From Chitinophagaceae bacterium (GTDB lineage Bacteria > Bacteroidota > Bacteroidia > Chitinophagales > Chitinophagaceae), in assembly GCA_947457465.1 (NCBI GenBank), contig CANGWB010000002.1:141433-205432 (forward strand): a stretch of 64,000 bases of DNA. Reading direction: 5' to 3'. The notes under the pieces are model-generated. The model ran no database searches and was not told where the DNA came from. It saw nothing but the letters and a program-made list of their open reading frames with translations. The position numbers were made by a program, and so were the translations under genes. Shown here piece after piece: positions 18,432-27,708 of this stretch. How positions within the stretch are numbered: position 1 is the stretch's first letter; the number at the start of each line of letters is the position of its first letter.

Positions 18432-19817
18432 ATGAAACAACTCCGCGCGATCCTCATTGCCTCATTGATTTCGATTGTATCTGTTGTGTCTGCTCAATCA
18501 CCCATCGGGGTGTTTGATTCGGGTACAGGCGGACTCACCGTTTTGGAAGCCATTCTCAACCTGGATGCTTTCAATAATAAGACAGGCAAGCCCGGGGCCG
18601 ATGGAAAAAAAGATTTTGAACGAGAGTCCTTTCAATATTTAGCCGATCAGGCTAACATGCCCTACGGGAACTATGCAGCTGAAAAGAAAACGGATCTACT
18701 GAAAGAAAATATTCTGAATTGCATGGATTTTTTGCGCGGACAAACTTTCATAACCCGAAGCAACATTAATAACTGGAATCCACAAGGAAAAGCGCCGGTT
18801 AAAATGTTGGTCCTCGCCTGCAATACGGCCACTGCTTATGCACTCACGGATATACGCGCACACGTCAACCAAACGGATAATCAAACACCCGTGATCGGAG
18901 TCATCGATGCCGGATCCAAAGCAGCAATTCTTCATCAGCAAAAAAATCAGGGTACCATCGGCGTGTTTGCGACTGCAGGAACCGTGGCCTCCGATGGCTA
19001 TCCACGCACCCTTCGCAATATGGCCACCTCGTACGGATTGAATCAACTTTCTATCGTAAGCCAGGGCGGATTCGGCTTAGCGGAGAGCATCGATCGGGAT
19101 TGGAGTTATTTTGTCGATACGGCCACACGTATTCGCTCCGATTATAAAGGTCCTTCACTGCAGCATAAGAATTATCCCATTCGCCCCGAGCTGATGAAGA
19201 TCTATCAATTCGATACCACCAACAATCGATTGCTTTGTGAATATGATGATCAAGGGCGTTGTACCGAGGTGCAACTCAACGATCCGGTGAACTACACCCG
19301 TTATCACCTGGTGAGTTTGCTGGAGAAAATGCGAGCAGAAAAATTTACCCTACCGCTCAACACGTTAATTCTTGGATGTACGCATTATCCGTACATGCGC
19401 GATACCATTCGAACCGTTTTAAAAGAGTTGTATCAGTACCAGGAAAACGGTTCTTATATCTATCGAAGTGTATTAGCTGCAGATGTAGCGTTGATCGATC
19501 CTTCGGTTGAAACAGCTAAGGAGGCTTATATCGCACTTAGAAATCAATCCCTTCAGAACCGCAAGCCGATCCAATTTTCAACTGCGATGCCCCGCGCGGA
19601 GTTTTTTATCTCTGTGCCAAATCCTGATGCTTCGTTGGTGCAGTTGCAGCCGGATGGCTGGTTCACCTATGCATATAAATATGGAAGAGAACAAGGGGAG
19701 AAACGTGATGATGTTCGCTATGTTCCTTTCGATCGCATCAATATATCGGAAGCGACGTATAAGCGTTTTCAGATTGCTTTGCCCAGTGTTCACTCACTTC
19801 TCCATCCGCAACCCTAG
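18432..19817 (+). CDS. Exported glutamate racemase (MurI)-like protein
   Basis: Aspartate/glutamate racemase-superfamily protein of 461 aa with a signal peptide (residues 1-21, ending VVSAQ). MurI signatures are present in order: GVFDSGTGGLTVLEAIL, ADQANMPYGNY, LACNTATAY with catalytic Cys130, PVIGVIDAG, and LGCTHYPYM with the second catalytic Cys316. Ordinary MurI is cytosolic and about 270 aa; this one is exported and has extra segments around residues 45-65 and between the two halves. It may interconvert D/L-Glu or D/L-Asp in the periplasm, which is inference. The ATG at 18432 was chosen because it follows the terminator and begins the signal peptide. Confidence 0.85.
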   Translation: MKQLRAILIASLISIVSVVSAQSPIGVFDSGTGGLTVLEAILNLDAFNNKTGKPGADGKKDFERESFQYLADQANMPYGNYAAEKKTDLLKENILNCMDFLRGQTFITRSNINNWNPQGKAPVKMLVLACNTATAYALTDIRAHVNQTDNQTPVIGVIDAGSKAAILHQQKNQGTIGVFATAGTVASDGYPRTLRNMATSYGLNQLSIVSQGGFGLAESIDRDWSYFVDTATRIRSDYKGPSLQHKNYPIRPELMKIYQFDTTNNRLLCEYDDQGRCTEVQLNDPVNYTRYHLVSLLEKMRAEKFTLPLNTLILGCTHYPYMRDTIRTVLKELYQYQENGSYIYRSVLAADVALIDPSVETAKEAYIALRNQSLQNRKPIQFSTAMPRAEFFISVPNPDASLVQLQPDGWFTYAYKYGREQGEKRDDVRYVPFDRINISEATYKRFQIALPSVHSLLHPQP

Positions 19818-20437
19818 GCGATCATTTCTTTCGTGAGGCTGCAGAATACAAAATTCTGAACCGATCCGGAAGGCGTGAGGTGATCTTCTCGTTTGCAGCC
19901 TAGTTTTCGAAAATGTGCTTGCTCGAAGAGATGTGACATGGAGTCCTCGTTGTATTGCTTGATCTCGAGTCCGCTGCATTTTTTCGGTCCGTCTGTCGAG
20001 AAGGTGGCGACTATCATTTTTCCCTTTACGGCTTCTTCTGCAATGTGCAGATAGGCTTGCACGGTTTCCGGTGAGGTTTGAAAATGAAAAGCTGCGCGGT
20101 CGTGCCAGACATCATATTTTTCAGTTGGATGAAAATCAAGCACGTCACTAACAAGCCATTTCACTTTTTGTGCCTGGTCACCCAACCTTGATTTGGTTCG
20201 GTTGATGGCGGCTTCAGAAATATCAAGCACGGTTACATCTGTATAGCCTTCCTCTACGAGGTGATCGACCAGTTTGCTGTCGCCTCCGCCGATATCGATG
20301 ATCTTGGCTGATTTCGGCGGATCGAGCCGATGCAGGATTTCCAAGGAAGTGGCGGGCACGTCCTGTGTCCAGCTAACCTCATTGGGCTGTTTTGTCTGAT
20401 AGATGGTTTCCCAGTGCTGCTTTTTGATATTGTTCAT
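19814..20437 (-). CDS. Class I SAM-dependent methyltransferase
   Basis: A 207-residue cytoplasmic methyltransferase with a Rossmann fold. SAM-binding motif I is IIDIGGGDSKLVDHLVEEGY near residues 45-65, with DVTVLDISEAAI as motif post-I and VSDVLDFHP next. HDRAAFHF and MIVATFSTDGPKKCSGL follow in the C-terminal half. This layout resembles the thiopurine S-methyltransferase/tellurite-resistance TehB-like group, but the substrate is not clear. It is convergent with the racemase-like gene, overlapping its stop by 4 bp. Confidence 0.85.
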   Translation of the reverse strand: MNNIKKQHWETIYQTKQPNEVSWTQDVPATSLEILHRLDPPKSAKIIDIGGGDSKLVDHLVEEGYTDVTVLDISEAAINRTKSRLGDQAQKVKWLVSDVLDFHPTEKYDVWHDRAAFHFQTSPETVQAYLHIAEEAVKGKMIVATFSTDGPKKCSGLEIKQYNEDSMSHLFEQAHFRKLGCKREDHLTPSGSVQNFVFCSLTKEMIA

Positions 20438-20662
20438 AATGCAAATTTTGACAATCCGGTAAGCGCTGTCAGTGACTTATATCACGCGGGTTTGGATGGG
20501 GCTGAGGGTGTTAGGCCCCTAACCAAAAGATTTTTCCCGATTTTGAAAATGTCTTTGTTAAACCATCCATTTATTGCATTGTATTAACAATTAAGTAACC
20601 TTAATCCGGAAATGTTTTGCATTCTCGGGTATTTCTAATTTAAAAATTAAACAAAGCTGAGT

Positions 20663-23600
20663 ATGAAGAAAGCACTGAGTCTTCTTGCCGTCCTGTTGAT
20701 GGGCAGCTTTGTCCTGTTTGCGCAGGACAAAACCGTTAGCGGTAAGTTGACAGATGAGAAAAGCGGACAGCCGCTGTCCGGTGTCTCGGTAACGGTGAAG
20801 GGTACCACCTTGGGTACGCAGACCGGTACAGACGGAATCTTCCGTTTGTCCGTTCCGGCTACTGCCAAAACCTTGGTATTCTCTTTCGTGAATTACGAGA
20901 CCGTTGAAACACCGATCGGTAACAAGACCTTGTTCAACCTCTCGCTTGTAGCAGCGGATAAAGATCTTCAGGAGGTGGTTATCGTCGGCTACCAGCAGTT
21001 GAAAAAGCGCGATCAGGGTGGTGCCATTGCTTCCATACGTGGTAAAGAGATCGCCAACCTGCCGAACGTATCCGTTGACCGTGCTCTTCAAGGCCGCGCA
21101 GCCGGGGTATTGGTTCAGTCCAACAACGGTATCCCCGGTGGTGGTATCAACGTACGTGTTCGTGGTACCGGTTCTTATCTCTCCGGTAACCAGCCGCTCT
21201 TCATCGTAGATGGAGTGCAGATCAACAACCGCGACGATGCTTCTTTTACTCAGTCAAACCCACTTGCGTTTTTGAATCCAAATGACATCGAAAGCATCGA
21301 TGTATTGAAGGATGCGGCCAGTGCAGCGATCTACGGTTCTCAGGCCGCTAACGGTGTAGTGATCATCACTACAAAAAAAGGTAAGGCCGGTAAAACCAAG
21401 ATCTCTGCAAACATCTTTGCCGGTGTCGCTCAGCCGATCAAATTCTTCGATGTATTGAATACAAACGAATACATCAACATGCGGGCAGAAGCGGACTACA
21501 ACCGTTATTTCCCTCAGTATGCTTCGAATTTCGGATATACCATGCTCGATTCCCGTCGCTGGGTGATGGGTGAGCTCTCCCGTATCACCGGTGTTCCATA
21601 CACCGGCGGTACAGCCAACTACACGTCAGCTCAGTTGGATTCGCTCCAGAGAACACTCAAGAATACTGACTGGCAGCGTGCTGCCATGCGTAACGGCCGT
21701 ATTCAAAACTTCGATTTGAGCATGTCCGGTGGTAATGATAAAACTACATTCTACATTGGTGGTTCTTATACCTATCAGAGCACTGTGATCAATAAAGTGG
21801 ATTTCGCTCGTTATACGCTGAACTCCGATCTTTCTCACAAGATCTCGAACCGATTCTCGGTTAACCTGAAGACAAACATCAGCACTTTCGAGCAGCAACT
21901 TCCCTTCGCAGTGAGTGGTTCCTTCCTCGGAAACCCTGCGTTCTCTTCCCCGCTGATCATCCCTGCTAACCCTATCTATAATGCGAACGGCACCTATTTC
22001 GGTCTTCCACCAACGGGTGCTCTCGCCGGAATCCTGAACCAGAATGTGATCGCGGTGAACGATTTCAATTCTGGTTATCAGCGGACCAATCAGATGGTCG
22101 GACAAGGAAGTCTTGATTATAAGATCAATGACTGGCTCAGCTTCCGTTCGTACTACTCTATGGACTACCGACTGGTACAGGGTAACCTCTATCGCGATCC
22201 TCGTACCAACGACGGTTTCGGTGTTCGCGGACGTGGTACGGTGCAAAGCACTTGGAATACCAACTTCCTGACTACACAGACGTTCAACTTTAATCGCACC
22301 TTCGGTAAGAACCGCATTGACGGGGTTGCCGGTTACGAGTATCGTAGCGACATCCAAGAGTCCATCAGCGCAACCGGTATCGGATTCCCATCTTTCCAAT
22401 TTGTTACGATCAACGCAGCCGCTACGCCGGAGGCCGTCGGACAATTCTGGACAGGGTACAAGCGCAACAGTATTTTCGGTCGTGTCAATTATGCTTACGA
22501 TGGACGTTATGCAGTATCGGTTACTGCACGTCGTGATGGATCTAGCCGTTTCGGTAACAACTTCCCCTTCGGAACATTCGGTGGGGTGATCGGAACCTGG
22601 AACATCGACAAGGAAAGCTTCATGGCGAAAACATCCGACTGGCTTTCTCAGCTTCGTTTCCGTGCCTCTTACGGTATCACGGGTAACGACCAGATCGGAA
22701 ACTTCCCTTCTCTCTCTCTGTTCGGTGCAGGTGCACAGTACAACGGACTGGCTGGTATCAACTACACCCAACTGGGTAACCCCAACATCCGTTGGGAGAA
22801 GAATGAGACCATCAACCTTGGTTTGGATTATGGTTTCTTCAACAACCGTGTAACCGGTTCCTTGGATCTGTATCGTCGTCGCACCAACGACATGCTCCTG
22901 CCTCGTCAGGTGTCATGGCTGACCGGTCAGAGTGATTTTACCGACAACGTAGGTGTATTGGATAACAAGGGTATTGAGGTTGGATTGAACGTTGAGATTA
23001 TCCGTCCCAAAGTTCAGAACGGATTCCGTTGGAATGCCAATTTCAACTTTGCTTTCAACTACAGCAATGTAGTCAGCCTCTATGGCGGACTGGAGTTCCT
23101 GCCTGGCGATCCTGAATTGCGCGTAGGTCGTTCACTGAACTCCATCTTCACAAACGTATATGCGGGTGTTAACCCAGCCACTGGACGTCCGATGTGGCTT
23201 GATACCCTCGGTAGTATTACCTATACGCCGCAAGCACGTGACCGTTATTACATCGGTGACCGTGAGCCGGATTACTGGGGTGGTTTAACCAACACCATCA
23301 GCTACAAAGGTTTCACCCTCGATGTGCTCTTCACGTATGAGTACGGCCGTTGGGCAACTGACGGACAGGTGAACTTCATGATCGAGAACGGTAACCGTAC
23401 CTTCAACTCACTCCGATTTGCATACGAAGGTCGTTGGACTAAACCCGGACAGATCACTTCTTATCCACGTGCATACGATGCAGGTTCCGAACAAGGTGGT
23501 ATCAACCACGCGAGCGGTTCCAGCCGTTTGTGGCGCCGGGCGGATTTCATCCGTATGCGTGACCTGCGTCTCTCTTATAATTTGCCACAAAATCTGCTGC

Positions 23601-23758
23601 GCAAAGTCAAGTTGACCAATATGACAGTATATGTACAGGGACAGAACCTGTTCACTTACTCTGACTATTGGGGATACGATCCTGAATTCGTAGGAGCCTC
23701 TACCGGTATCGTTCCGCAAACCAAAAACATCAACGCAGGTATCACCCTAGGCCTATAA
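20663..23758 (+). CDS. SusC/RagA-family TonB-dependent outer-membrane transporter
   Basis: Second SusC-type barrel, 1,031 aa, without an STN domain and so not a sigma/FecR signaller. A signal peptide (MKKALSLLAVLLMGSFVLFAQ) leads to a carboxypeptidase-regulatory-like domain (VSGKLTDEKSGQPLSGVSVT). The plug follows with ALQGRAAGVLVQSN, PLFIVDGVQI and DAASAAIYGSQAANGVVII, then the barrel with the usual MRDLRLSYNLPQ and YVQGQNLFT near the C-terminus. Codon use is strongly biased (GGT, CGT, AAC), suggesting high expression. It heads an operon with SusD and two lipoproteins. Upstream 225 bp holds no gene. Confidence 0.95.
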   Translation: MKKALSLLAVLLMGSFVLFAQDKTVSGKLTDEKSGQPLSGVSVTVKGTTLGTQTGTDGIFRLSVPATAKTLVFSFVNYETVETPIGNKTLFNLSLVAADKDLQEVVIVGYQQLKKRDQGGAIASIRGKEIANLPNVSVDRALQGRAAGVLVQSNNGIPGGGINVRVRGTGSYLSGNQPLFIVDGVQINNRDDASFTQSNPLAFLNPNDIESIDVLKDAASAAIYGSQAANGVVIITTKKGKAGKTKISANIFAGVAQPIKFFDVLNTNEYINMRAEADYNRYFPQYASNFGYTMLDSRRWVMGELSRITGVPYTGGTANYTSAQLDSLQRTLKNTDWQRAAMRNGRIQNFDLSMSGGNDKTTFYIGGSYTYQSTVINKVDFARYTLNSDLSHKISNRFSVNLKTNISTFEQQLPFAVSGSFLGNPAFSSPLIIPANPIYNANGTYFGLPPTGALAGILNQNVIAVNDFNSGYQRTNQMVGQGSLDYKINDWLSFRSYYSMDYRLVQGNLYRDPRTNDGFGVRGRGTVQSTWNTNFLTTQTFNFNRTFGKNRIDGVAGYEYRSDIQESISATGIGFPSFQFVTINAAATPEAVGQFWTGYKRNSIFGRVNYAYDGRYAVSVTARRDGSSRFGNNFPFGTFGGVIGTWNIDKESFMAKTSDWLSQLRFRASYGITGNDQIGNFPSLSLFGAGAQYNGLAGINYTQLGNPNIRWEKNETINLGLDYGFFNNRVTGSLDLYRRRTNDMLLPRQVSWLTGQSDFTDNVGVLDNKGIEVGLNVEIIRPKVQNGFRWNANFNFAFNYSNVVSLYGGLEFLPGDPELRVGRSLNSIFTNVYAGVNPATGRPMWLDTLGSITYTPQARDRYYIGDREPDYWGGLTNTISYKGFTLDVLFTYEYGRWATDGQVNFMIENGNRTFNSLRFAYEGRWTKPGQITSYPRAYDAGSEQGGINHASGSSRLWRRADFIRMRDLRLSYNLPQNLLRKVKLTNMTVYVQGQNLFTYSDYWGYDPEFVGASTGIVPQTKNINAGITLGL

Positions 23759-23777
23759 TCAATAATTGATAAAGACT

Positions 23778-25277
23778 ATGACAAAGAATATCCTCAGATT
23801 CGGTTTGCTGCTGCTGATTGCCGTAGCATCCGTTTCCTGTAAAAAACAGCTGGAGGTTCAACCTCGTCAGTCCATCCTTCTTGCGGATGCACTTAACAGC
23901 CGTGAAAACATCGATGCAGCTGTCACCGGTGTTTACTCACGCTTAAAGTCACTGCGTGTATACGGACGTGATATGTTGGCCGTGGCTGAAGCACTTGCTG
24001 ACAACGCCAGCTTTACTAACAAATCCGGACGTTTAGTGAATGAAAACCTGAACGTGGCCGGTGCAAGTTTTGCCAACTGGCAGACTGCTTATTTCGCGAT
24101 CGCAGAGATCAACCTGATCCTCGAAGCCATTCCCAAGCTCAATCTGGTTCCCGTTGTTAGTGCAGCCGAGCGTAATCGTTGGGAAGGACAGTTGTTTTTC
24201 CTGCGAGCACTCTACTACCATGACCTGATGCGTGCCTATGCCTACGAGCCAGGTATGGGTGTAGCCGGACAAGATCGTGGTGGCGTTCCTGTTATCCTGA
24301 CCACGCCTACTACAGTAGAGGCGGCGGTGAATACACTGCCTGGTCGCGCTTCTATCGATTCAGTGTACTCCTTGATCAAGAATGACCTGGATCGGGCAAA
24401 CCAGCGTCTGACAAATGATTTCGTGAGCTTGTATCCGAACACGGCAACCAAAGTGGCTGCTCAGGCCTTGCTGGCTCGCGTGAACCTCTACCAAAAGAAC
24501 TTCACCGAAACAGTTCGCTGGTGCGACTCTGTGTTGCTTACCCCTCAAATACCTACACGCCTGACCGGTGTTAATAGTTACGTGAGTGGCTGGACAACCG
24601 CGATCCACCCCGAATCCATCTTTGAAGTTCGCTACGCTAACCAAACTGAGAACCCCGGTGTAAACGAGTCGCTGCAGACTTCATACACCACGTTGCTCAC
24701 TCGTGGTAATCCCAGTGTGGTTGGTGGATTCGGTGATTTGGTACCGAACGCTACTTCATTTGGTTTGCTTGGTCTGACCGTAGCCGGAACAGCAAACATC
24801 ACGGCTCGTACCGACGATGTTCGCAACCAGCTCTTCGAAATCGGAAGCTCTGCTCGTGGTACAGCTCGTATCGAGTGCACCAAGTTCATGGGTAAGAATG
24901 GTTTCCCCAATCTGGATAACGTTCCTGTGATTCGCATTCCTGAAGTATACCTGACACGCGCGGAAGCCCGTGCAAACCTCGGGTTGTTGACAGATGCACT
25001 TAATGATCTTCGTGTAGTAAAGCAGGCCCGCTATTCCAACTATGCTGTTACACAACAAACAGCCGACAATGCCCTCACGACACAGGCTCCTTTGTTGACA
25101 GAGATTCTCCGTCAGCGCCGCATCGAGTACATGTTTGAAGGTCACCGTTGGTTCGATCTCAAGCGTCTGGGGCTGAACGATAACACGATCCTTTATACCG
25201 ACTTCCGTTTCCTGGCTCGTATTCCGATCCGTGAAGTGGACAACAACCCCAACATCTTACAGAATTTCGGATACTAA
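23778..25277 (+). CDS. SusD/RagB-family nutrient-binding lipoprotein
   Basis: Partner lipoprotein of the SusC just upstream (19-nt gap); 499 aa from the ATG at 23778. The signal ends in VSC (lipidated Cys near residue 21) followed by KKQLEVQPRQS. SusD helices are recognisable at GQLFFLRALYYHDLMRAYAY, RIPEVYLTRAEARANLGLL and RQRRIEYMFEGHRWFDLKRL, and the end ILQNFGY is typical. Ligand unknown. Confidence 0.95.
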   Translation: MTKNILRFGLLLLIAVASVSCKKQLEVQPRQSILLADALNSRENIDAAVTGVYSRLKSLRVYGRDMLAVAEALADNASFTNKSGRLVNENLNVAGASFANWQTAYFAIAEINLILEAIPKLNLVPVVSAAERNRWEGQLFFLRALYYHDLMRAYAYEPGMGVAGQDRGGVPVILTTPTTVEAAVNTLPGRASIDSVYSLIKNDLDRANQRLTNDFVSLYPNTATKVAAQALLARVNLYQKNFTETVRWCDSVLLTPQIPTRLTGVNSYVSGWTTAIHPESIFEVRYANQTENPGVNESLQTSYTTLLTRGNPSVVGGFGDLVPNATSFGLLGLTVAGTANITARTDDVRNQLFEIGSSARGTARIECTKFMGKNGFPNLDNVPVIRIPEVYLTRAEARANLGLLTDALNDLRVVKQARYSNYAVTQQTADNALTTQAPLLTEILRQRRIEYMFEGHRWFDLKRLGLNDNTILYTDFRFLARIPIREVDNNPNILQNFGY

Positions 25278-25289
25278 AAAAATCGAATC

Positions 25290-25841
25290 ATGAAAAATAT
25301 CATTAACTCCATATTGATTGCCTGCGCACTGACCATCGGTCTCAGCAGTTGCATCAAAAACGAGGACATTGTTTGGAACAATGTGGTCGTTGAATGGGAT
25401 TTGGCCACTTATCAAAGCAAGGCTACCGGTGTTCCTTACCCGGTTGTTGGTAACGTGCCAACAAACTATGGTCGTGCAGTACTGCTGGCCGGTAATGCCT
25501 TCGGTGCACCGGCTGATCCTGCGTTGAACCGCTCCTATACCCCCATCATCACCATGCGTGTGAACCTGGTGGGTAGCCCAAGCTCCACCCAGCAAGTATT
25601 GAATGTTCGCCCAAGCGCCAACTTTAGTACGGCTGTTGAGGGCACTCACTACCAATTGCTCGACCGCACTTGTGTCATCCCCAAGGACAGTAGTTTCGGT
25701 TATGTTCGCTGGCAAGTGATCAACCCCGGTACACCTGCACCAGGTACACCCGCCATGCGTGTCGTATTCGAACTGCAGGGTAACAGCGCGATAAAGCCAA
25801 GTGAAAACTTCAAATACCTCGGCTGGAACATCGCTCAATAA
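25290..25841 (+). CDS. SusCD-associated lipoprotein of unknown function
   Basis: A 183-residue lipoprotein: signal peptide ending LSSC, Cys at about residue 21, followed by IKNEDIVWNN. The mature part has beta-rich stretches such as VEWDLATYQSK and ITMRVNLVGSPSST, and a NFSTAVEGTHYQLL motif. The last of these resembles DUF4843/Calx-beta-like lipoproteins often placed after SusD genes. It lies 12 nt after SusD and 33 nt before the fasciclin gene, so it should be co-transcribed. Probably part of the surface capture complex; family assignment is tentative. Confidence 0.75.
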   Translation: MKNIINSILIACALTIGLSSCIKNEDIVWNNVVVEWDLATYQSKATGVPYPVVGNVPTNYGRAVLLAGNAFGAPADPALNRSYTPIITMRVNLVGSPSSTQQVLNVRPSANFSTAVEGTHYQLLDRTCVIPKDSSFGYVRWQVINPGTPAPGTPAMRVVFELQGNSAIKPSENFKYLGWNIAQ

Positions 25842-25874
25842 CAACATCCGATCATCGGTATAAAAAATCAGATT

Positions 25875-26864
25875 ATGCGTAAATTATTTATCAGCTCCTT
25901 GTTTTTCTCCTTGCTTGTAGTCTTAGCGGGCTGCGATAAGCGTGGACGAAACGACATCTACCCGCCCGGTATCCAGGACAATATCATCGAAGTGGCACAA
26001 GCGGATCCAGAACTCAGTGTATTCGTATTAGCACTGAAAGCTGCCGGTATGGACACAACGTTTGAAAGCCTTGGTTTAGTGACCGTGTTGGCACCTACCA
26101 ATGCCGCTTTCTCCGCTATCGGGATCAATGCTTCCAATGTTAGCACGGCACTTCCTGTGGCTACGCTGCGTGCTGTTCTCCGCTATCACATGCTCGGCGG
26201 TAGTGTGCCTGCTTCCAACTTAGCGCCCGGACCGAATGCAACATACACGACGCTGCAGAATGAAACGATCCTGACCAGCACCTACAGCTCCGTGAATGCA
26301 GGTACTTGGTTTAATGGGCGTGCTCGTGTGCTCAAGACAGACATCAGAGCAAATAACGGTCTCATCCACAAGATCAATGCGGTTCTGCTTCCCCCTCCTG
26401 GAAATATGTGGGAGTCGATCAATGCAAACCCCAACCTCACTTTCCTGGCAGCTGCCATCACTCGTGCTGGTTTGGTAGCGAACTTCAATTCAACAACCGG
26501 CTTGATTCTGTTTGCACCCACCAACGCTGCATTCATTGCGGCTGGCTTCCCGGATATCGCATCCATCAATGCCGCCAACCCTGCAGTGCTGGGTCCCATC
26601 TTAGCCTATCACGTAGTTGCAGCCACTTCTGTTAGTCAGCCTGTGGGTACTTTGTATGGTTTGCGCGGACGCCTCATGTCCGTCGATCTGCGCGATGGCA
26701 TGAGCTTACCAACCTTGGTTTCTGGTGCAAATATTGCCGTATCCACTACCGGAGCACCTGGTGTACGTGGCACGGCCAATACATCAAACTGCAACATCAC
26801 TGCAGCTGACCAGATGGCTCGTAACGGTGTGATCCACGTGATCGACCGTGTATTGCTTCGCTGA
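25875..26864 (+). CDS. Lipoprotein with two fasciclin (FAS1) domains
   Basis: A 329-residue lipoprotein (lipobox LAGC, Cys near residue 20) with two FAS1 domains, about residues 35-175 and 180-325. The H1-type motif VTVLAPTNAAFSAIG occurs in the first and LILFAPTNAAFIAAG in the second, and each ends in an NGLIHKINAVLLP / NGVIHVIDRVLL segment. FAS1 domains mediate adhesion or binding at the cell surface. As last gene of the SusCD operon it may help hold the substrate. A terminator hairpin follows at 26889-26918. Confidence 0.92.
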   Translation: MRKLFISSLFFSLLVVLAGCDKRGRNDIYPPGIQDNIIEVAQADPELSVFVLALKAAGMDTTFESLGLVTVLAPTNAAFSAIGINASNVSTALPVATLRAVLRYHMLGGSVPASNLAPGPNATYTTLQNETILTSTYSSVNAGTWFNGRARVLKTDIRANNGLIHKINAVLLPPPGNMWESINANPNLTFLAAAITRAGLVANFNSTTGLILFAPTNAAFIAAGFPDIASINAANPAVLGPILAYHVVAATSVSQPVGTLYGLRGRLMSVDLRDGMSLPTLVSGANIAVSTTGAPGVRGTANTSNCNITAADQMARNGVIHVIDRVLLR

Positions 26865-26888
26865 TTTTTGGTATGCATATAAACTGAA

Positions 26889-26918
26889 AGAGGGTGGAAT
26901 TTCCACCCTCTTTTTTAT
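26889..26918. terminator. Convergent (bidirectional) terminator
   Basis: GAGGGTGGAA (26889-26898) pairs perfectly with TTCCACCCTC (26901-26910), flanked by A-rich sequence on the left and TTTTTTATTT on the right. It lies between two convergent genes and can serve both strands. Confidence 0.85.
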
Positions 26919-26933
26919 TTATGAAGCTTTCGC

Positions 26934-27599
26934 TTATTTAGACGAATTGCAGTACTCAATCAGCTTGATCCAATCAGCCTCAGATTTACCTGACAAACCT
27001 TGTTCTTTCATAAATGCTTCCAAACCGGTACCGCATACCGACTGAATTTCTTGAACTTCTTTTTTATTCAATACCACCTGCTGCAATTTTCCTTCGCGAA
27101 CAAAAAAGTAGGTCCTTTTTTCCTCGATCACTTTGCGCGCAACACTGTTATAGTCGGTCAGCTCCACTACTGATTTCGATACCAGTTTATATAATCCGTT
27201 TTTGCCTGATGCGAGTACCTCTACAAAAGATGCTGGTATCTGTGGATGTACATTATCCGATCGCACAAATAAACGAGTTCGACCTTCAGCGTTGTTGTCA
27301 ACCGTGAATTCCTTCACCGGCTCATTGAACAGGTAGATATTTTCCTCAATCTTGAATACCACTGCTTTTTGCAAGGCATCAAAATTCACCTGAATGCCTT
27401 TGTATCGCGTTCCATTCTCAGACAGGATGGTCCCGTTTCCCCAATCGGGAAGGATTAACGGACTTCCCGATCGGTCGCTGGGGCTACTATAGTAAGGTTT
27501 GTTCGATAGCGGATCGGAGATCACCTGTGCTCGTACAGCAGCGATCGATAGGAATGAAAGTAACAGAAGGGCAGTCCTGCGGAATGTGGAATTATTCAT
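26934..27599 (-). CDS. Exported protein of unknown function
   Basis: A 221-residue protein with a signal peptide (hydrophobic core LLLLSFLSIAAVRA, cleavage before QV near residue 25). The mature part is mixed beta, with SPLILPDWGNGTI and NGTRYKGIQVNFDAL, and ends in a short helical segment with KSEADWIKLIEYCNSSK. I do not recognise a named family; similar small secreted proteins are widespread in Chitinophagaceae-like genomes (from memory). It is transcribed alone between the hairpin upstream (27611-27655) and the convergent terminator. Confidence 0.7.
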   Translation of the reverse strand: MNNSTFRRTALLLLSFLSIAAVRAQVISDPLSNKPYYSSPSDRSGSPLILPDWGNGTILSENGTRYKGIQVNFDALQKAVVFKIEENIYLFNEPVKEFTVDNNAEGRTRLFVRSDNVHPQIPASFVEVLASGKNGLYKLVSKSVVELTDYNSVARKVIEEKRTYFFVREGKLQQVVLNKKEVQEIQSVCGTGLEAFMKEQGLSGKSEADWIKLIEYCNSSK

Positions 27600-27600
27600 G

Positions 27601-27655
27601 CTATAAAATTAAAGGACGACCGGTATTCAATAGCTGAAATACACGATCGTCCTTT
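27601..27655 (-). terminator. Long hairpin between the SPFH gene and the next minus-strand gene
   Basis: AAAGGACGA (27611-27619) pairs with TCGTCCTTT (27647-27655), with an inner GTATT/AATAC pairing, giving a two-tier hairpin. Read on the minus strand it is followed by TTAATTTTATAG, a weak U-tract, so it could end transcription of the SPFH gene. It could equally be a structured leader of the downstream gene, whose start is at 27599. Confidence 0.55.
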
Positions 27656-27708
27656 GTAAATAATAGTCAACCTATATCTAGTATAGATAAGGCAACAGGG
27701 AAGTTCCC

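Noticed and set aside
20510..20525. GTTAGGCCCCTAAC palindrome as an operator or terminator
   Set aside because: Stem of six pairs with a two-base loop, no T-tract and no repeat elsewhere; too weak to support.
21626..22771. Long minus-strand open frame opposite the second SusC gene
   Set aside because: It is a shadow of a highly biased coding sequence; no start context or recognisable protein, and the plus-strand SusC is certain.
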